DNA of 64,000 nt. It comes from Methanococcoides burtonii DSM 6242 (GTDB lineage: Archaea > Halobacteriota > Methanosarcinia > Methanosarcinales > Methanosarcinaceae). The position numbers were made by a program, and so were the translations under genes. The notes beneath the pieces were generated by a model. The model did no database searches. It had not been told where the DNA came from and saw nothing but the letters and a program-made list of their open reading frames with translations. The stretch spans positions 2,201,579 to 2,265,578 of the forward strand of contig NC_007955.1 of the NCBI RefSeq assembly GCF_000013725.1, in the 5' to 3' direction. Within the stretch, counting starts at the first letter, position 1. Every line of letters starts with the position of its first letter. This document shows positions 26,037 through 35,951 of the stretch, in pieces.

Positions 26037-28424
26037 GTGCAATCGGATACAAAAATAATAGAGGATCCCGATAAGGGATTTGAAAAGGGTGCAGTGCAAC
26101 CTGCACGCGATAAAGGATCATTGGAGGCTTCAATGATGCCGCTGACAGAGCCGCAGTCCTTACAGCAGACACTCGATGGTCAGTTCATTTCGACCATGCC
26201 AAAGGTTCGTACTACCGATGGTCATATGGTGCAGTGGGACCGCAACATTGTGGTCAATCAACTATTAAAAGAGACTACTCTGAGTGAATGGTATCATAAC
26301 ATTTCTTCAATTTCAAAAGATGAGGCACATGATGTCGCAAAGGAAACGGAAAAGCGTATTCGTGGCATGAATATCAAGTTTCTCTCTGGACCTCTTATCA
26401 GGGAACTTGTGAATATGATCCTGCTCGAACGGGGTCATCTTGAATGGCGTAATGTCTCTACAAGGGTAGGCTCCCCTGTTTTTGATGCATGTGAGATCGA
26501 TCAGGGTTCAGGCTTTGAAGCTAACGAGAACGCTAACCTTCAGGAAAATGCGGAAACCGCCCATAAGAAGAAAGCTGACAAGATATCCAAAGAGCAGTAT
26601 CTACTATTGCTGCCTCCAAAGATAGCCGATCTTCACCTTAATGGTGATCTTCACATTCACGATCTTGAGTACTTTGGTACCCGTGCTTTTTGCCAGGATT
26701 GGGACCTGAGATATTTCTTCTATTATGGTCTGATGCCCGATGGATCAGGTGCAAAGGCAAGTGTTGCAGGTCCGGCAATGAAGGCCGAGGTCGCAATGTT
26801 GCATGCTGTCAAGGCTCTGGGAAGTGCCCAAACCAACTTCGCAGGCGGGCAGGGATTCTACAATTTCCTGACCTTCTGCGCTCCGTTCTTCGAGGGCAAG
26901 CCCTACAAGGAGATCGAACAGCTAATGCAGATGTTCGTTTATGAGATGACACAGATGATGGTTGCCCGTGGCGGACAACTTGTGTTCTCATCGGTACAGC
27001 TATCTCCGGGCGTCCCAAAGATGTGGAGGGATAAACCTGTGGTTTACAGAGGTCGCGTCTGGGATGGCACTAATGGTACTGAAAAGCGTGTCTATGGTGA
27101 CTACGAACGTGAGGTCAGGCTTGGTTTCAAGGCAATGATGAACGTCATGCTCGAGGGTGATTACTGGGGTAAACCATTCAACTTCCCGAAACCTGAGATA
27201 TCCATTGAACCGGATTTCATGGAAGAGGATGAGATGTTCAACCGTGCAAATCCAGAGCTTCCAACCTATGATGAACTTTACACCATGACATTCGAACTGA
27301 CCGCAAAGTATGGTACTCCCTACTTTGATAATCAGCTTCCTGAATACCGTGGTGCTGGAGAAGGCATTTCCTGTTATCAGTGCTGTGCTTACCAGTTCTC
27401 AGCAAACGCAGATTCTGATTCAGAATTCGATGAGAAAATGTACTTCAATGAGGGAAAACATTTCTCAATGGGATCCTGGCAGGTAATTTCACTGAACTGT
27501 CCAAGAGCTGCATATCTGGCAGAGAATGATGATGAGAAATTGTTCTCTCACCTTAAACATCTCATGGATGAGGCAATGGAAGTTTTCCAGACAAAGGTCA
27601 AGTGGCTAAAACCTATTATTGAAAATGGCAGGATGCCATTCGCAACACAACAGCCAAAGGACCCTGTTACTGGTAAGAAAGGTGCGATTGCGGTAGATAT
27701 AGATTCACTGGTGTTCACCATTGGTGTTATCGGTATCAATGAAATGGTACAATATCACACCGGTTCACAGATGCATGAATCCAGAGATGCTTTCAAGCTG
27801 GCTATCAGGGCAATGACCGAGATGGATATATATGGCAAGGAACTTTCCCGGAAATTTGGTATGGAGATAGCTCTTGCAAGGACACCTGCCGAGACTACCG
27901 GTCAGAGATTCTCTGTTTCCGATCTGCTTCATGAAGAGTTCAGGGACAAGGTTATCTCAGTCGTCAAGGGTGATGTAAAAGCAGCAGTTGAGGGTATAAA
28001 AAATACCCATGACCTGCCCATATATTATACCAATGGTACTCATGTACCACCAGGAGCTGATGTTTCACTGGTCGACAGGATCAACATCGAACATGTGTTC
28101 TTCCCCATAGTGGACGGCGGAGATATCATGCATATCTGGATGGGTGAAGGTTCGCCGGATGCTAAGGGTCTGAAAGATTTTGCTATGAACCTTGCGAGGA
28201 ACACTCAACTAGGATATTTTGCCTTTACTAAGGATATGAGTGTTTGTATGGATGATTTCCATATGATGGCCGGTCTGAAAGACGCCTGTGAGAACTGTGG
28301 TTCTGATAACATCGAGCAGCTTTCAAGGGTCACTGGGTATATTCAGGCAGTCGGTGGCTGGAATGCTGCAAAGAAGCAGGAGCTGGAAGACAGAAAACGA
28401 TACAATTCAGCCGATATGGTCTGA
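26037..28424 (+). CDS. nrdD: Anaerobic ribonucleoside-triphosphate reductase, large form
   Basis: NrdD is the oxygen-sensitive class III ribonucleotide reductase. The 795-residue protein starts with an ATP-cone-like allosteric domain (about 50-140, VRTTDGHMVQWDRNIVVNQLL), followed by the ten-stranded barrel. Catalytic-cysteine candidates lie in SCYQCCAYQFSANADS (about 445). The C-terminus has a zinc site (ACENCG and an upstream cysteine) and the glycyl-radical loop RVTGYI (about 764). The start is a GTG preceded by a GGGATG-type sequence. The activating enzyme gene follows after 22 bp. A second, shorter nrdD lies at 44333-46147. Confidence 0.95.
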   Translation: MQSDTKIIEDPDKGFEKGAVQPARDKGSLEASMMPLTEPQSLQQTLDGQFISTMPKVRTTDGHMVQWDRNIVVNQLLKETTLSEWYHNISSISKDEAHDVAKETEKRIRGMNIKFLSGPLIRELVNMILLERGHLEWRNVSTRVGSPVFDACEIDQGSGFEANENANLQENAETAHKKKADKISKEQYLLLLPPKIADLHLNGDLHIHDLEYFGTRAFCQDWDLRYFFYYGLMPDGSGAKASVAGPAMKAEVAMLHAVKALGSAQTNFAGGQGFYNFLTFCAPFFEGKPYKEIEQLMQMFVYEMTQMMVARGGQLVFSSVQLSPGVPKMWRDKPVVYRGRVWDGTNGTEKRVYGDYEREVRLGFKAMMNVMLEGDYWGKPFNFPKPEISIEPDFMEEDEMFNRANPELPTYDELYTMTFELTAKYGTPYFDNQLPEYRGAGEGISCYQCCAYQFSANADSDSEFDEKMYFNEGKHFSMGSWQVISLNCPRAAYLAENDDEKLFSHLKHLMDEAMEVFQTKVKWLKPIIENGRMPFATQQPKDPVTGKKGAIAVDIDSLVFTIGVIGINEMVQYHTGSQMHESRDAFKLAIRAMTEMDIYGKELSRKFGMEIALARTPAETTGQRFSVSDLLHEEFRDKVISVVKGDVKAAVEGIKNTHDLPIYYTNGTHVPPGADVSLVDRINIEHVFFPIVDGGDIMHIWMGEGSPDAKGLKDFAMNLARNTQLGYFAFTKDMSVCMDDFHMMAGLKDACENCGSDNIEQLSRVTGYIQAVGGWNAAKKQELEDRKRYNSADMV

Positions 28425-28446
28425 AGTTCAGGGTGTTTGATATTAA

Positions 28447-29232
28447 ATGGATGTAAATTATGGGGATGTCATCCCCATTTCAACCATTGACTGGCATGGA
28501 AAAGCGTCAGTCGTTCTTTTTTTACGTGGCTGCCCTTTCAGGTGTCCTTATTGTCATAACTATGAGATATTGACAGTTCCCGATATGGTCGATGTGAAAG
28601 AGCTTGAGAAAAAGATAGATTCATCTTCACTCTTTGTTAGCAGTGTCGTCTTTTCCGGAGGGGAACCTCTGGCTCAAAAGAATGCTCTTATACATCTTGC
28701 TTCCTATGCAAAGAAAAAGGATCTGCTTGTGGGTATCCATACGAATGGCTATTATCCTGATCTCGTGGAAGAATTGATCGATTCAGGTCTTGTAGACAAG
28801 TTCTTCATTGACGTAAAAGCCCCCCTTGACGATCCGGAAATGTGCGGTAAGGCTATCGGATATGGTGAATATTCTGTTGTTCCCGATCCACCTGATGTTT
28901 TGGAAAATATCAGGAGGGCCATCTCCATAGTTACTGACAAAGGTATGGAATATGAACTTCGTACCACAGCGATACGCGGTTTCATAGGCGAGCCTGAAGA
29001 TATTGCAAAGATCGCAAGTTCGATAGCTCCATATCTGTCTATATCAGGTGCTTCCTATGTGATACAGCAGGGTATTCCTGCAAATGCAATGGATGAAAAT
29101 ATGAGGGATATTGTACCTTTTTCACGCGATGAGATGCTGGAACTTGCAGGGCGCGCCCATGAATTTGTCGATAATGTGTGGATACGTACAAAAGAGAAGG
29201 GTAATGAGAAGGTTAACTTCAAATCAAACTGA
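28447..29232 (+). CDS. nrdG: NrdD-activating radical SAM enzyme
   Basis: NrdG uses S-adenosylmethionine and an iron-sulfur cluster to install the glycyl radical on NrdD. This 261-residue protein carries the radical-SAM cluster motif CPFRCPYCHN (about 30-39) and the GGEPL motif (about 75). It is longer than the roughly 150-residue bacterial NrdG and resembles the archaeal/anaerobic-activase type. It is the last gene of the redoxin-nrdD-nrdG operon. It is the only activase in the window, so it may also serve the second NrdD. Confidence 0.93.
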   Translation: MDVNYGDVIPISTIDWHGKASVVLFLRGCPFRCPYCHNYEILTVPDMVDVKELEKKIDSSSLFVSSVVFSGGEPLAQKNALIHLASYAKKKDLLVGIHTNGYYPDLVEELIDSGLVDKFFIDVKAPLDDPEMCGKAIGYGEYSVVPDPPDVLENIRRAISIVTDKGMEYELRTTAIRGFIGEPEDIAKIASSIAPYLSISGASYVIQQGIPANAMDENMRDIVPFSRDEMLELAGRAHEFVDNVWIRTKEKGNEKVNFKSN

Positions 29233-29298
29233 AGTTTAAGTAAAAACTTTATACGTTCGGGATATCTCTTTGTTTATGAAGTCAGGGGGAATGTATCC

Positions 29299-30150
29299 AT
29301 GAAACGAACACATCTATTCTTTTTTATTCTACTATCTCTTTCGGTCATAGCAGCAGGTTGCACGGGCTATGAGAGTTCCAGTCCACAATCTGTTTCTTTT
29401 AAAAGTGGTATGTTGAATGATATTGAAGAAGTACCTGCTTATGACGGTGTCTCATCATATAATGTGGCTGATGACGGTGCATCTCAAAGTAGTATTACAC
29501 GTAAAGTGATAACTACATCTTCTGTTTCAATTGAAGTAAAGGACACTACTGAAACGCTGGATGGAATAAGTGACATTGCTGATGAGTTCAATGGATATGT
29601 TTCTTCATCTTCTGCTTATACAAGATACGGGGATGATGATGGCATGTATGGTTCTATCACTATACGCGTTCCTTCATCTGAACTTGAAAAAGTGCTTGAT
29701 AGTATAGGTGACCTTGGTAAAGTGACTTCTGAGAGCACAAGTGCTTCTGATGTAACTGAGGAGTATATCGATGTTAATGCACGTCTTTCTAATCTGGAAA
29801 AGCAGGAAAAGCGTCTTGGTGAGATACTTGAGATGTCAACAACTGTGGAAGAAATACTCGATGTTGAAAAAGAGCTCGTACGTGTGCGTGGTGAGATCGA
29901 AAGCCTTACTGGACGGCTCAATTATCTTAATGACAGGATCGATCTTGCAACTATCAATGTAGATGTAAGCGAACCTCGTAATATTACACATTCATGGGGA
30001 TTGCGCGATGCCTTGTCCGATTCAGTACGTGGTTTCATAGGCAGTGTTAATGGTATCATCGTGTTCATCGGAGTTGCTATCCCAATCGTGATATTTGTAA
30101 GTATTGTAGGAGTAATGCTTATTTTAGTTAAGAGAAGGGTCTGGAGATGA
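29299..30150 (+). CDS. DUF4349-type membrane lipoprotein
   Basis: This 283-residue protein has a signal peptide with a lipobox (VIAAGC, cysteine at about residue 21), a DUF4349-like extracellular domain (about 70-230) with a long coiled-coil stretch (LSNLEKQEKRLGEILEMSTTVEEIL and onward, about 158-200), and a C-terminal membrane helix (about 250-275) followed by KRR. It should sit on the outer face of the membrane. Its function is unknown. It is a single gene between nrdG and thiL. Confidence 0.87.
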   Translation: MKRTHLFFFILLSLSVIAAGCTGYESSSPQSVSFKSGMLNDIEEVPAYDGVSSYNVADDGASQSSITRKVITTSSVSIEVKDTTETLDGISDIADEFNGYVSSSSAYTRYGDDDGMYGSITIRVPSSELEKVLDSIGDLGKVTSESTSASDVTEEYIDVNARLSNLEKQEKRLGEILEMSTTVEEILDVEKELVRVRGEIESLTGRLNYLNDRIDLATINVDVSEPRNITHSWGLRDALSDSVRGFIGSVNGIIVFIGVAIPIVIFVSIVGVMLILVKRRVWR

Positions 30151-30199
30151 TCCTCTTTTTAGACATTACTACTAAATATTAAGAATATAGGATAAGTTT

Positions 30200-31195
30200 A
30201 TGGAAAGGTCAGACCTGATATCAGGGATAAACGAACGTGAGCTCATAGGTCATCTATGTTCTGTTTTTTCTACGAGGAAAAGCCCTGCCATCATGGAGGG
30301 TGCAGGTTCAGATGATTGCGCTGTTATCGATATCTCTGATGAGGATTGTCTGGTGATAACGACCGATATGTTGCATCGTAAGACCGATTTTCCCGAGGTC
30401 ATGAGTGCATGGCAGATAGGCTGGATGGCCGCTGCCGTGAACTTAAGTGATGTGGCTTCCATGGGTGCAACTCCGGTGGGTTTTCTTTCCGCCCTTGGTA
30501 TCACGGATGATATGGAACTTGGATTCGCCGAGGACATTGCACGCGGTATGGATGCATGTGCAAGTTTTTGTGATACTTCTGTGATAGGAGGCGATATCGA
30601 CCTTCATGATGAACTTACCATCACAGGTACTGCTCTTGGCAGGGTGAAAAAGGAACATCTTCTGAGAAGAAGAGGGGCCATACCGGGGGATCTTGTCTGT
30701 GTTACCGGAAATGTCGGTTCAGCTGGTGCTGCATTATTGGCTTTGCAGAATGGCTTTGATATAAGTGATGATCTGCTGAATACTTTACTGCAACCTGTTC
30801 CACGTACAAAAGAAGGTCAACTCCTCGCCAGCACCGGTTGTGTGACTTCCATGATGGATACCAGTGATGGTCTGGCTATGTCATTATATGATCTGGCAGA
30901 GACCAATGGCGTCGGTTTCATAATATTTGCAGAGGCTCTACCTATTGATAATGAGGTAATCTCTCTGGTCGGTTATGATGATGCCCTTGAACTTGGGCTC
31001 TACACAGGTGGAGATTTTGAGCTTCTCTTCACTGTTTCCCCCTCAACGATGGACAAGGTCAAATCCGTTTGCTATTTAAATGTTGTAGGTGAAGTTACTG
31101 AAGACACTTTAATATCTATAAAGAAGACTGATGGAATCAATGTTTCGATAAATCGAAAAGGTTATGTACATATGGGGAGATTTGATAACTTATAA
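30200..31195 (+). CDS. thiL: Thiamine-monophosphate kinase
   Basis: ThiL phosphorylates thiamine monophosphate to the active diphosphate. The 331-residue protein belongs to the PurM/ThiL ATP-binding superfamily. It has GSDDCAVID near residue 36, ITTDMLHRKTDF near residue 53, NLSDVASMGATP (about 80), GGDIDLHDELTITGTALG (about 132) and MDTSDGLAMSLYDLAE (about 218). The nucleotide- and magnesium-binding aspartates are in place. It complements Thi4 elsewhere in the window. Confidence 0.94.
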   Translation: MERSDLISGINERELIGHLCSVFSTRKSPAIMEGAGSDDCAVIDISDEDCLVITTDMLHRKTDFPEVMSAWQIGWMAAAVNLSDVASMGATPVGFLSALGITDDMELGFAEDIARGMDACASFCDTSVIGGDIDLHDELTITGTALGRVKKEHLLRRRGAIPGDLVCVTGNVGSAGAALLALQNGFDISDDLLNTLLQPVPRTKEGQLLASTGCVTSMMDTSDGLAMSLYDLAETNGVGFIIFAEALPIDNEVISLVGYDDALELGLYTGGDFELLFTVSPSTMDKVKSVCYLNVVGEVTEDTLISIKKTDGINVSINRKGYVHMGRFDNL

Positions 31196-31221
31196 TCATA
31201 TTATATTCGGAGAAATTAACA

Positions 31222-34200
31222 ATGAATAAACATTTTAAATTTATACTAATAAGCTTGCTCATTCTTGGAATGAGTTGTGGGGTGGCGATGGCTGCTGCTC
31301 CTGTATTATCCGCCGGGATTGTAGCTCCGGGAAGTGGTGATGTCAGCACGCCTTTCGTTTTTACTGTAACTTTTACAGATGCGGATAACGATACAGCAAC
31401 TGCTGTTGATGTAAACATCGATGGTGTGCTCTACAATATGACTGAAACAAACCTTGCAGATATAAATTCCACTGATGGGAAAGGTTATACTCATACTGCA
31501 TCTGGTTTCAGTGTTGCAACACACAATTTTAATTTTTCAGCTTCTGATGGAACAACTCCTGTAGGTCCATCAGGTGCAGGAACTTTCTCGGTTTTAAATT
31601 CAGCTCCTACTATAGCAGGTTCTGTAAATCCTAGTAGTGGAAGTGGTACTGACACTTTCGTTTTCACTGCAACCTTTACAGATGCTGATAATGATCCTGC
31701 AAGTTTTGCCAATGTCTCTATTGATGGCGCGAACTATACTATGACAGCTACAGATGCTGGTGATATAACAACAACCGATGGGAAAACTTACTCTTACAGT
31801 AATTCAGGCTTCAGCACGGCTACTCATAGTTACCAGTTCTTTGCGTCTGATGGGACTGTTGCAGTCGGTCCTTCAAGTGCAGGAACATTTGTTGTTAACA
31901 ATAATCCCACATTGACAGTAGATTCAGTTTCACCAACAAGTGGAACTGTTGCAACCATTTTTACTTTCAATGTCACATATACAGATGGTGACAACGAATT
32001 TCCTTCTCCTATTAATGTCTTTATCAATGGTACGAGCTATGCAATGAATCAGGTTGATGCAAGTGATACTAATGTTACAGATGGTAAGCTTTATTCTTAT
32101 ACTAAAGGAGGCTTCCCTGTTGCAACTCATAATTACCAATTCAAAGCTTCAGATGGAAATGTTTCCGCAAGTGATACGACTCTGACTACATTTTCAGTTG
32201 TTTCCGATATACCAACATTAACTTCTGGATCAGTAACCTCTAATCCTGATTCAACTGTTGGTTCTACTTTCATGTTCAATGTGACATATACTGACAATGT
32301 TGCAACTGATCCAAGTTACATGCAGGTAAATATCACAGGAACTAATTATGGGATGAGCAAACTTGATCCAAGTGATGTTGATGCTACGGATGGTATCAAG
32401 TACACATATACAACAACATCACTGGCGGTAGGGGACCACAATTATTATTTCAAGGCATCAGATAGTTCAAATCCAATAAACACTACGACTTCCTCGGTAA
32501 CTGTCAATACTGCAACATATTTCTCAGGTGACCGTATCTGGGATGAAAATGCTGGTCAGTCCACCAAGTACATTTGGGATGCATTGAGTTATTCCGGCTT
32601 TTTCTATGACCTTGAATCAGGTCTTGGTTCCGAAAAAATGACAATGGATGACATTGACAGGAACATCGGCAAGGGCGACCTTGAATATGAGACCACACCT
32701 ATCGAAACTGACTTTGAGTATGGAGCATGGGGATCTTACGAGGTTATTGGTTTCATGGCAGAGAAGTACTTCGCAGGATATACTGCCAATACTTCTTCAG
32801 ATGTTTCAGATAAAGTTATAAGCCTGATGTCCAAAGGTCACCTGACAAAGGTGCTCATCGATAGCGATGATAAGGAGCGTGTCTATAGTGGTTCAGGTCT
32901 TGTGCTTGAAGAAGGCTATGTACTTAATGTTGTGGAAGTCGATAAGAACGGTGACAAGATATTTGTTTCACTCTCCAAGGACGGGGATGAAGTGGATGAA
33001 ATCGTAGTTTCTTCCGGTGATACCTATGTCTATGAAAAGGATCTCGGTGACGTTGATGATGTGCCTATTATAGCAGTGAACTTCGATGAGATATTTAGTG
33101 GAACTGAGACAAATGCTGTTTTCATTGAAGGAATATTCCAGATCTCTGATAAATACGAGGACATTAACACAGGTGATGAATACGGGGCAATGAAAGTCAA
33201 ATCCATAAGTTCTACTATGATCAGGATGGAGAACGAAGACACTATCAGTCTCGACAAGGGAGATATTGCTGATATTATGGGCAAGCTCAAATTCGTAGTT
33301 GCAGATCACAATGATCTCAGATTTGCACCGTTCGTTGACATGTCCGAACCGGGAACATATGAACTCAGGGGTACTATTGCTGAAGACAAAGGTCTGAAAT
33401 GGACTCCTCTTAACTTTGAAGGGTTCTATTATAATATTGACGAAGGCATTGGCACGGAATCACTGAATCTGACCTATACAGGCAGAACAATTAATGATAA
33501 TGATCTTGTTTACACTACCAGTCCTTCAAGTGTAAGCTTTGAGTATTCCGGATGGGATAATTATACTGTTATAGGTTTCATGGCAGAGAAATACTTTGTT
33601 GGCTTCCCCAACGATCCATTTAATGATGGTGAGGTTTCTGCTCTGAGCCTTATGTCCCAGGGTCAGCTTTCAAAAGTGCTGATCGATGACGATGACAAGA
33701 AATCAATATTTGGCGGTTCATCACTCATTCTTGAAGAAGGATACTCACTTGATGTTGTTGAAGTGAACAAGGATGGTGACAAAGTATTCGTTGAGCTTAG
33801 CAAGGATGGGGATGAAGTGGATGAGCAGGTACTATCCTCAGGTAAGACCTATACCTATAAGAAAGACCTTGGGGAAGTTGATGATGTACCTATTATTTCA
33901 GTAAATTTCAAAGAAATATTCAGCGGAACTGAGACTAATGCTGTTTTTGTTGAAGGTATCTTCCAGATATCTGATAAATATGAGGAACTGAACACTGGTG
34001 ATGACTATGGTAAAATGGAAATAAAAACCATTAGTTCCATAAAGATCGAAATGAAGAACAAGGATTCCATCTCACTCTCAAAAGGGGATGAGGTAGAGAT
34101 CATGGGTGATATCAAGTTCAAGGTAGCTGATTCCAGTTCTAATGTGCGCTACTATCCATTCGTTGAGATAAGCACAGCACCTGCTGATTCACTTGATGTA

Positions 34201-35136
34201 GATGTTGATCCTGAGGTTGTTAGTGAAGGCGATAAGATAACAGTTACTGTGACATCACGTGGTTCTCTTATCAATGGTGTGACAGTGAAGGCAGGAAGTA
34301 TCGTACTAGGTACAACTGACAATGAAGGAGAGGTTGACTACACGTTCCATGCAGATGGGACCTATACTATAACTGCTGAAAAGGACGATTACGTTACTGG
34401 TGAAGCATCTCTTGAAGTCATTTCTCCGGATGACGAGTCGAGGAAGATGAGTATTGAAATTTCACCTGAAGTGATCTATGAAGGCAATCTGGTAACTTTC
34501 ACAGTTGTCAAATCCATTGGAGGAGATGCCCTTGAAGATGTGGATGTGACCATTGATGGAAAATCCATTGGTGAAACTGACAGTGACGGCGTCGTGACCT
34601 ATGTACTGAAAGATATCGGTATGCACAAGATAACTGCCGAGAAGGAAGGTTTCCTTGAAGCAGAAGACAACATTGAGGTCAAGGAGCTTGAAGCAAAGTT
34701 CGAGTTCAGTAACCTTGTGGTCACTCCACTTGAGGTCAAGTCCGGAAAGGACGTGAATGTCATATTGGATGCTGTCAACAACGGTAAAGCAGCAGGTTCT
34801 TACACGGTAGAGCTTGTCGTTAATGACAACACTACCGCTACACAGGAGATCTCGCTTGGTGTTGGTGAATCCACTCAGGTCGAATTCGAGTACACTGCCG
34901 GTGAACCGGGTACTTATCTTGTGAAAGTAGATAGTATGACCGCAACAGTTGAAGTGGTCAATGGTGCAGGCGCAGTTACCTACTTGCTTGGTGGTGTAGC
35001 AATTGCAGTTCTTGGTGGAGCAGTCTATCTGTTTACTGCAGGTGGCTGGACCGTATCGACAGCTGGTGCAAAAGCAGGTGAAGCAGCAGCAACACTTTCT
35101 GAGAAGTTATCCAGCTTGCTTTCAAGGGGCAAGTAA
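31222..35136 (+). CDS. S-layer protein with duplicated Methanosarcina-type domains
   Basis: This 1304-residue surface protein starts with a signal peptide (about 1-25). Four tandem Ig-like repeats of about 100 residues follow (from about residues 26, 127, 228 and 330; each contains a TDADND-like motif and THxYxFxASDG-like end). Two S-layer domains of the family typical of Methanosarcina come next (from about 432 and 714, with repeated GFMAEKYF and SGTETNAVF). Two more Ig/carboxypeptidase-regulatory-like domains (about 989 and 1076), a CARDB-like domain (about 1158-1245) and a C-terminal membrane anchor (about 1252-1275) complete it. Many N-x-S/T sites suit N-glycosylation. It probably forms or decorates the S-layer. 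A terminator follows. Confidence 0.93.
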   Translation: MNKHFKFILISLLILGMSCGVAMAAAPVLSAGIVAPGSGDVSTPFVFTVTFTDADNDTATAVDVNIDGVLYNMTETNLADINSTDGKGYTHTASGFSVATHNFNFSASDGTTPVGPSGAGTFSVLNSAPTIAGSVNPSSGSGTDTFVFTATFTDADNDPASFANVSIDGANYTMTATDAGDITTTDGKTYSYSNSGFSTATHSYQFFASDGTVAVGPSSAGTFVVNNNPTLTVDSVSPTSGTVATIFTFNVTYTDGDNEFPSPINVFINGTSYAMNQVDASDTNVTDGKLYSYTKGGFPVATHNYQFKASDGNVSASDTTLTTFSVVSDIPTLTSGSVTSNPDSTVGSTFMFNVTYTDNVATDPSYMQVNITGTNYGMSKLDPSDVDATDGIKYTYTTTSLAVGDHNYYFKASDSSNPINTTTSSVTVNTATYFSGDRIWDENAGQSTKYIWDALSYSGFFYDLESGLGSEKMTMDDIDRNIGKGDLEYETTPIETDFEYGAWGSYEVIGFMAEKYFAGYTANTSSDVSDKVISLMSKGHLTKVLIDSDDKERVYSGSGLVLEEGYVLNVVEVDKNGDKIFVSLSKDGDEVDEIVVSSGDTYVYEKDLGDVDDVPIIAVNFDEIFSGTETNAVFIEGIFQISDKYEDINTGDEYGAMKVKSISSTMIRMENEDTISLDKGDIADIMGKLKFVVADHNDLRFAPFVDMSEPGTYELRGTIAEDKGLKWTPLNFEGFYYNIDEGIGTESLNLTYTGRTINDNDLVYTTSPSSVSFEYSGWDNYTVIGFMAEKYFVGFPNDPFNDGEVSALSLMSQGQLSKVLIDDDDKKSIFGGSSLILEEGYSLDVVEVNKDGDKVFVELSKDGDEVDEQVLSSGKTYTYKKDLGEVDDVPIISVNFKEIFSGTETNAVFVEGIFQISDKYEELNTGDDYGKMEIKTISSIKIEMKNKDSISLSKGDEVEIMGDIKFKVADSSSNVRYYPFVEISTAPADSLDVDVDPEVVSEGDKITVTVTSRGSLINGVTVKAGSIVLGTTDNEGEVDYTFHADGTYTITAEKDDYVTGEASLEVISPDDESRKMSIEISPEVIYEGNLVTFTVVKSIGGDALEDVDVTIDGKSIGETDSDGVVTYVLKDIGMHKITAEKEGFLEAEDNIEVKELEAKFEFSNLVVTPLEVKSGKDVNVILDAVNNGKAAGSYTVELVVNDNTTATQEISLGVGESTQVEFEYTAGEPGTYLVKVDSMTATVEVVNGAGAVTYLLGGVAIAVLGGAVYLFTAGGWTVSTAGAKAGEAAATLSEKLSSLLSRGK

Positions 35137-35151
35137 GGACACATATCGAAC

Positions 35152-35190
35152 GTTGCCGGCAAAGTGTCGGTAACCTCTTTTTTTTATTTA
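35152..35190 (+). terminator. Terminator after the S-layer gene
   Basis: GTTGCCG (35152-35158) pairs with CGGTAAC (35168-35174), with one G-T wobble, and a run of eight T begins at 35178. This is a clear hairpin plus T-tract 16 bp beyond the stop codon of a gene that is probably highly expressed. Confidence 0.7.
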
Positions 35191-35274
35191 TTAGCTTACC
35201 TGTTCTCACTTATCGATGAGCAAAGCTGATCATATGGTTTCGATACGTTAAAAAAAGTAGAAGTTTAATGGTCT

Positions 35275-35796
35275 TTATTTTATCTTACGTGCTACGGCCT
35301 CAATAGCTTCGATAACACTGTTCTTTGGCATTATTGTCGCAACCGGGATGCGAATGATCTTTTCGACGGTAGGGCTGACTATCGGTGCACAAACAAGTGC
35401 TTTCGCTCCTTCTCTTTCAGCACGCACAGCAGCGATGATGGCCTCTTCCATTGTAGTAGCGGAATATTCTCTGATAGTGCAAAGCGTTCCTCCGATCTTC
35501 CTCTTTGTCTCATTGATATTATCCAACACAGGACGTGCAGCGATAACCGCAATGAAATCTCCTTTGTCAGAACCCTCTATGGTTCGGATGGTTTTAACTA
35601 TCTGACGGAGTGTTCTCATGTTCGGCCCCCTATTTCCTGACATGAGCTTATAAAGTGTGCTTGGTGGAATGTTTGCATACTCCGAGAACTCAATGGCTGT
35701 AAGTTCAAGGTCTTCCTTAATAACTTTCAACAATGTGTGCTGGAATGCTTCATCCGACTCAAAAGCCGCATCTATCACTTTATCTGCAACGCTTAT
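35275..35796 (-). CDS. HTH regulator with C-terminal sensor-like domain
   Basis: An XRE-type helix-turn-helix (about residues 28-85, TAIEFSEYANIPPSTLYKLMSG) is joined to a C-terminal alpha/beta domain (about 95-173, TMEEAIIAAVRAEREGAKALVCAPIVSP), which recalls the PrpR-type sensor fold. The GTG at 35778 has no ribosome binding site near it. An ideal GGAGGAG (35802-35808) instead points to an in-frame ATA at 35796 with 5-nt spacing, giving 173 residues that begin MSVADKVIDAAF. The start is thus probably an ATA. The gene is divergent from the ABC importer and may regulate it. Confidence 0.85.
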   Translation of the reverse strand: MSVADKVIDAAFESDEAFQHTLLKVIKEDLELTAIEFSEYANIPPSTLYKLMSGNRGPNMRTLRQIVKTIRTIEGSDKGDFIAVIAARPVLDNINETKRKIGGTLCTIREYSATTMEEAIIAAVRAEREGAKALVCAPIVSPTVEKIIRIPVATIMPKNSVIEAIEAVARKIK

Positions 35797-35951
35797 ATTA
35801 ACTCCTCCAATTGAGTGTATTTACTCTTTTAGGATATATTAATCTTTGTATTAATACTTCTAGGAAATAATGGTGTTTGATACAACAAGCTATAAATAGA
35901 GTATTCCGATGAAATATCATAAGTAACATATCTATTTATGGAGGGATAAAT

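Noticed and set aside
28752-28985. Minus-strand open frames across coding genes
   Set aside because: They are mirror frames of nrdG and other well-supported genes with no start signals.
31000-31300. ThiL and the S-layer gene as one operon
   Set aside because: The gap is short (26 bp), but the S-layer gene probably needs its own strong promoter and no functional link exists; left open.
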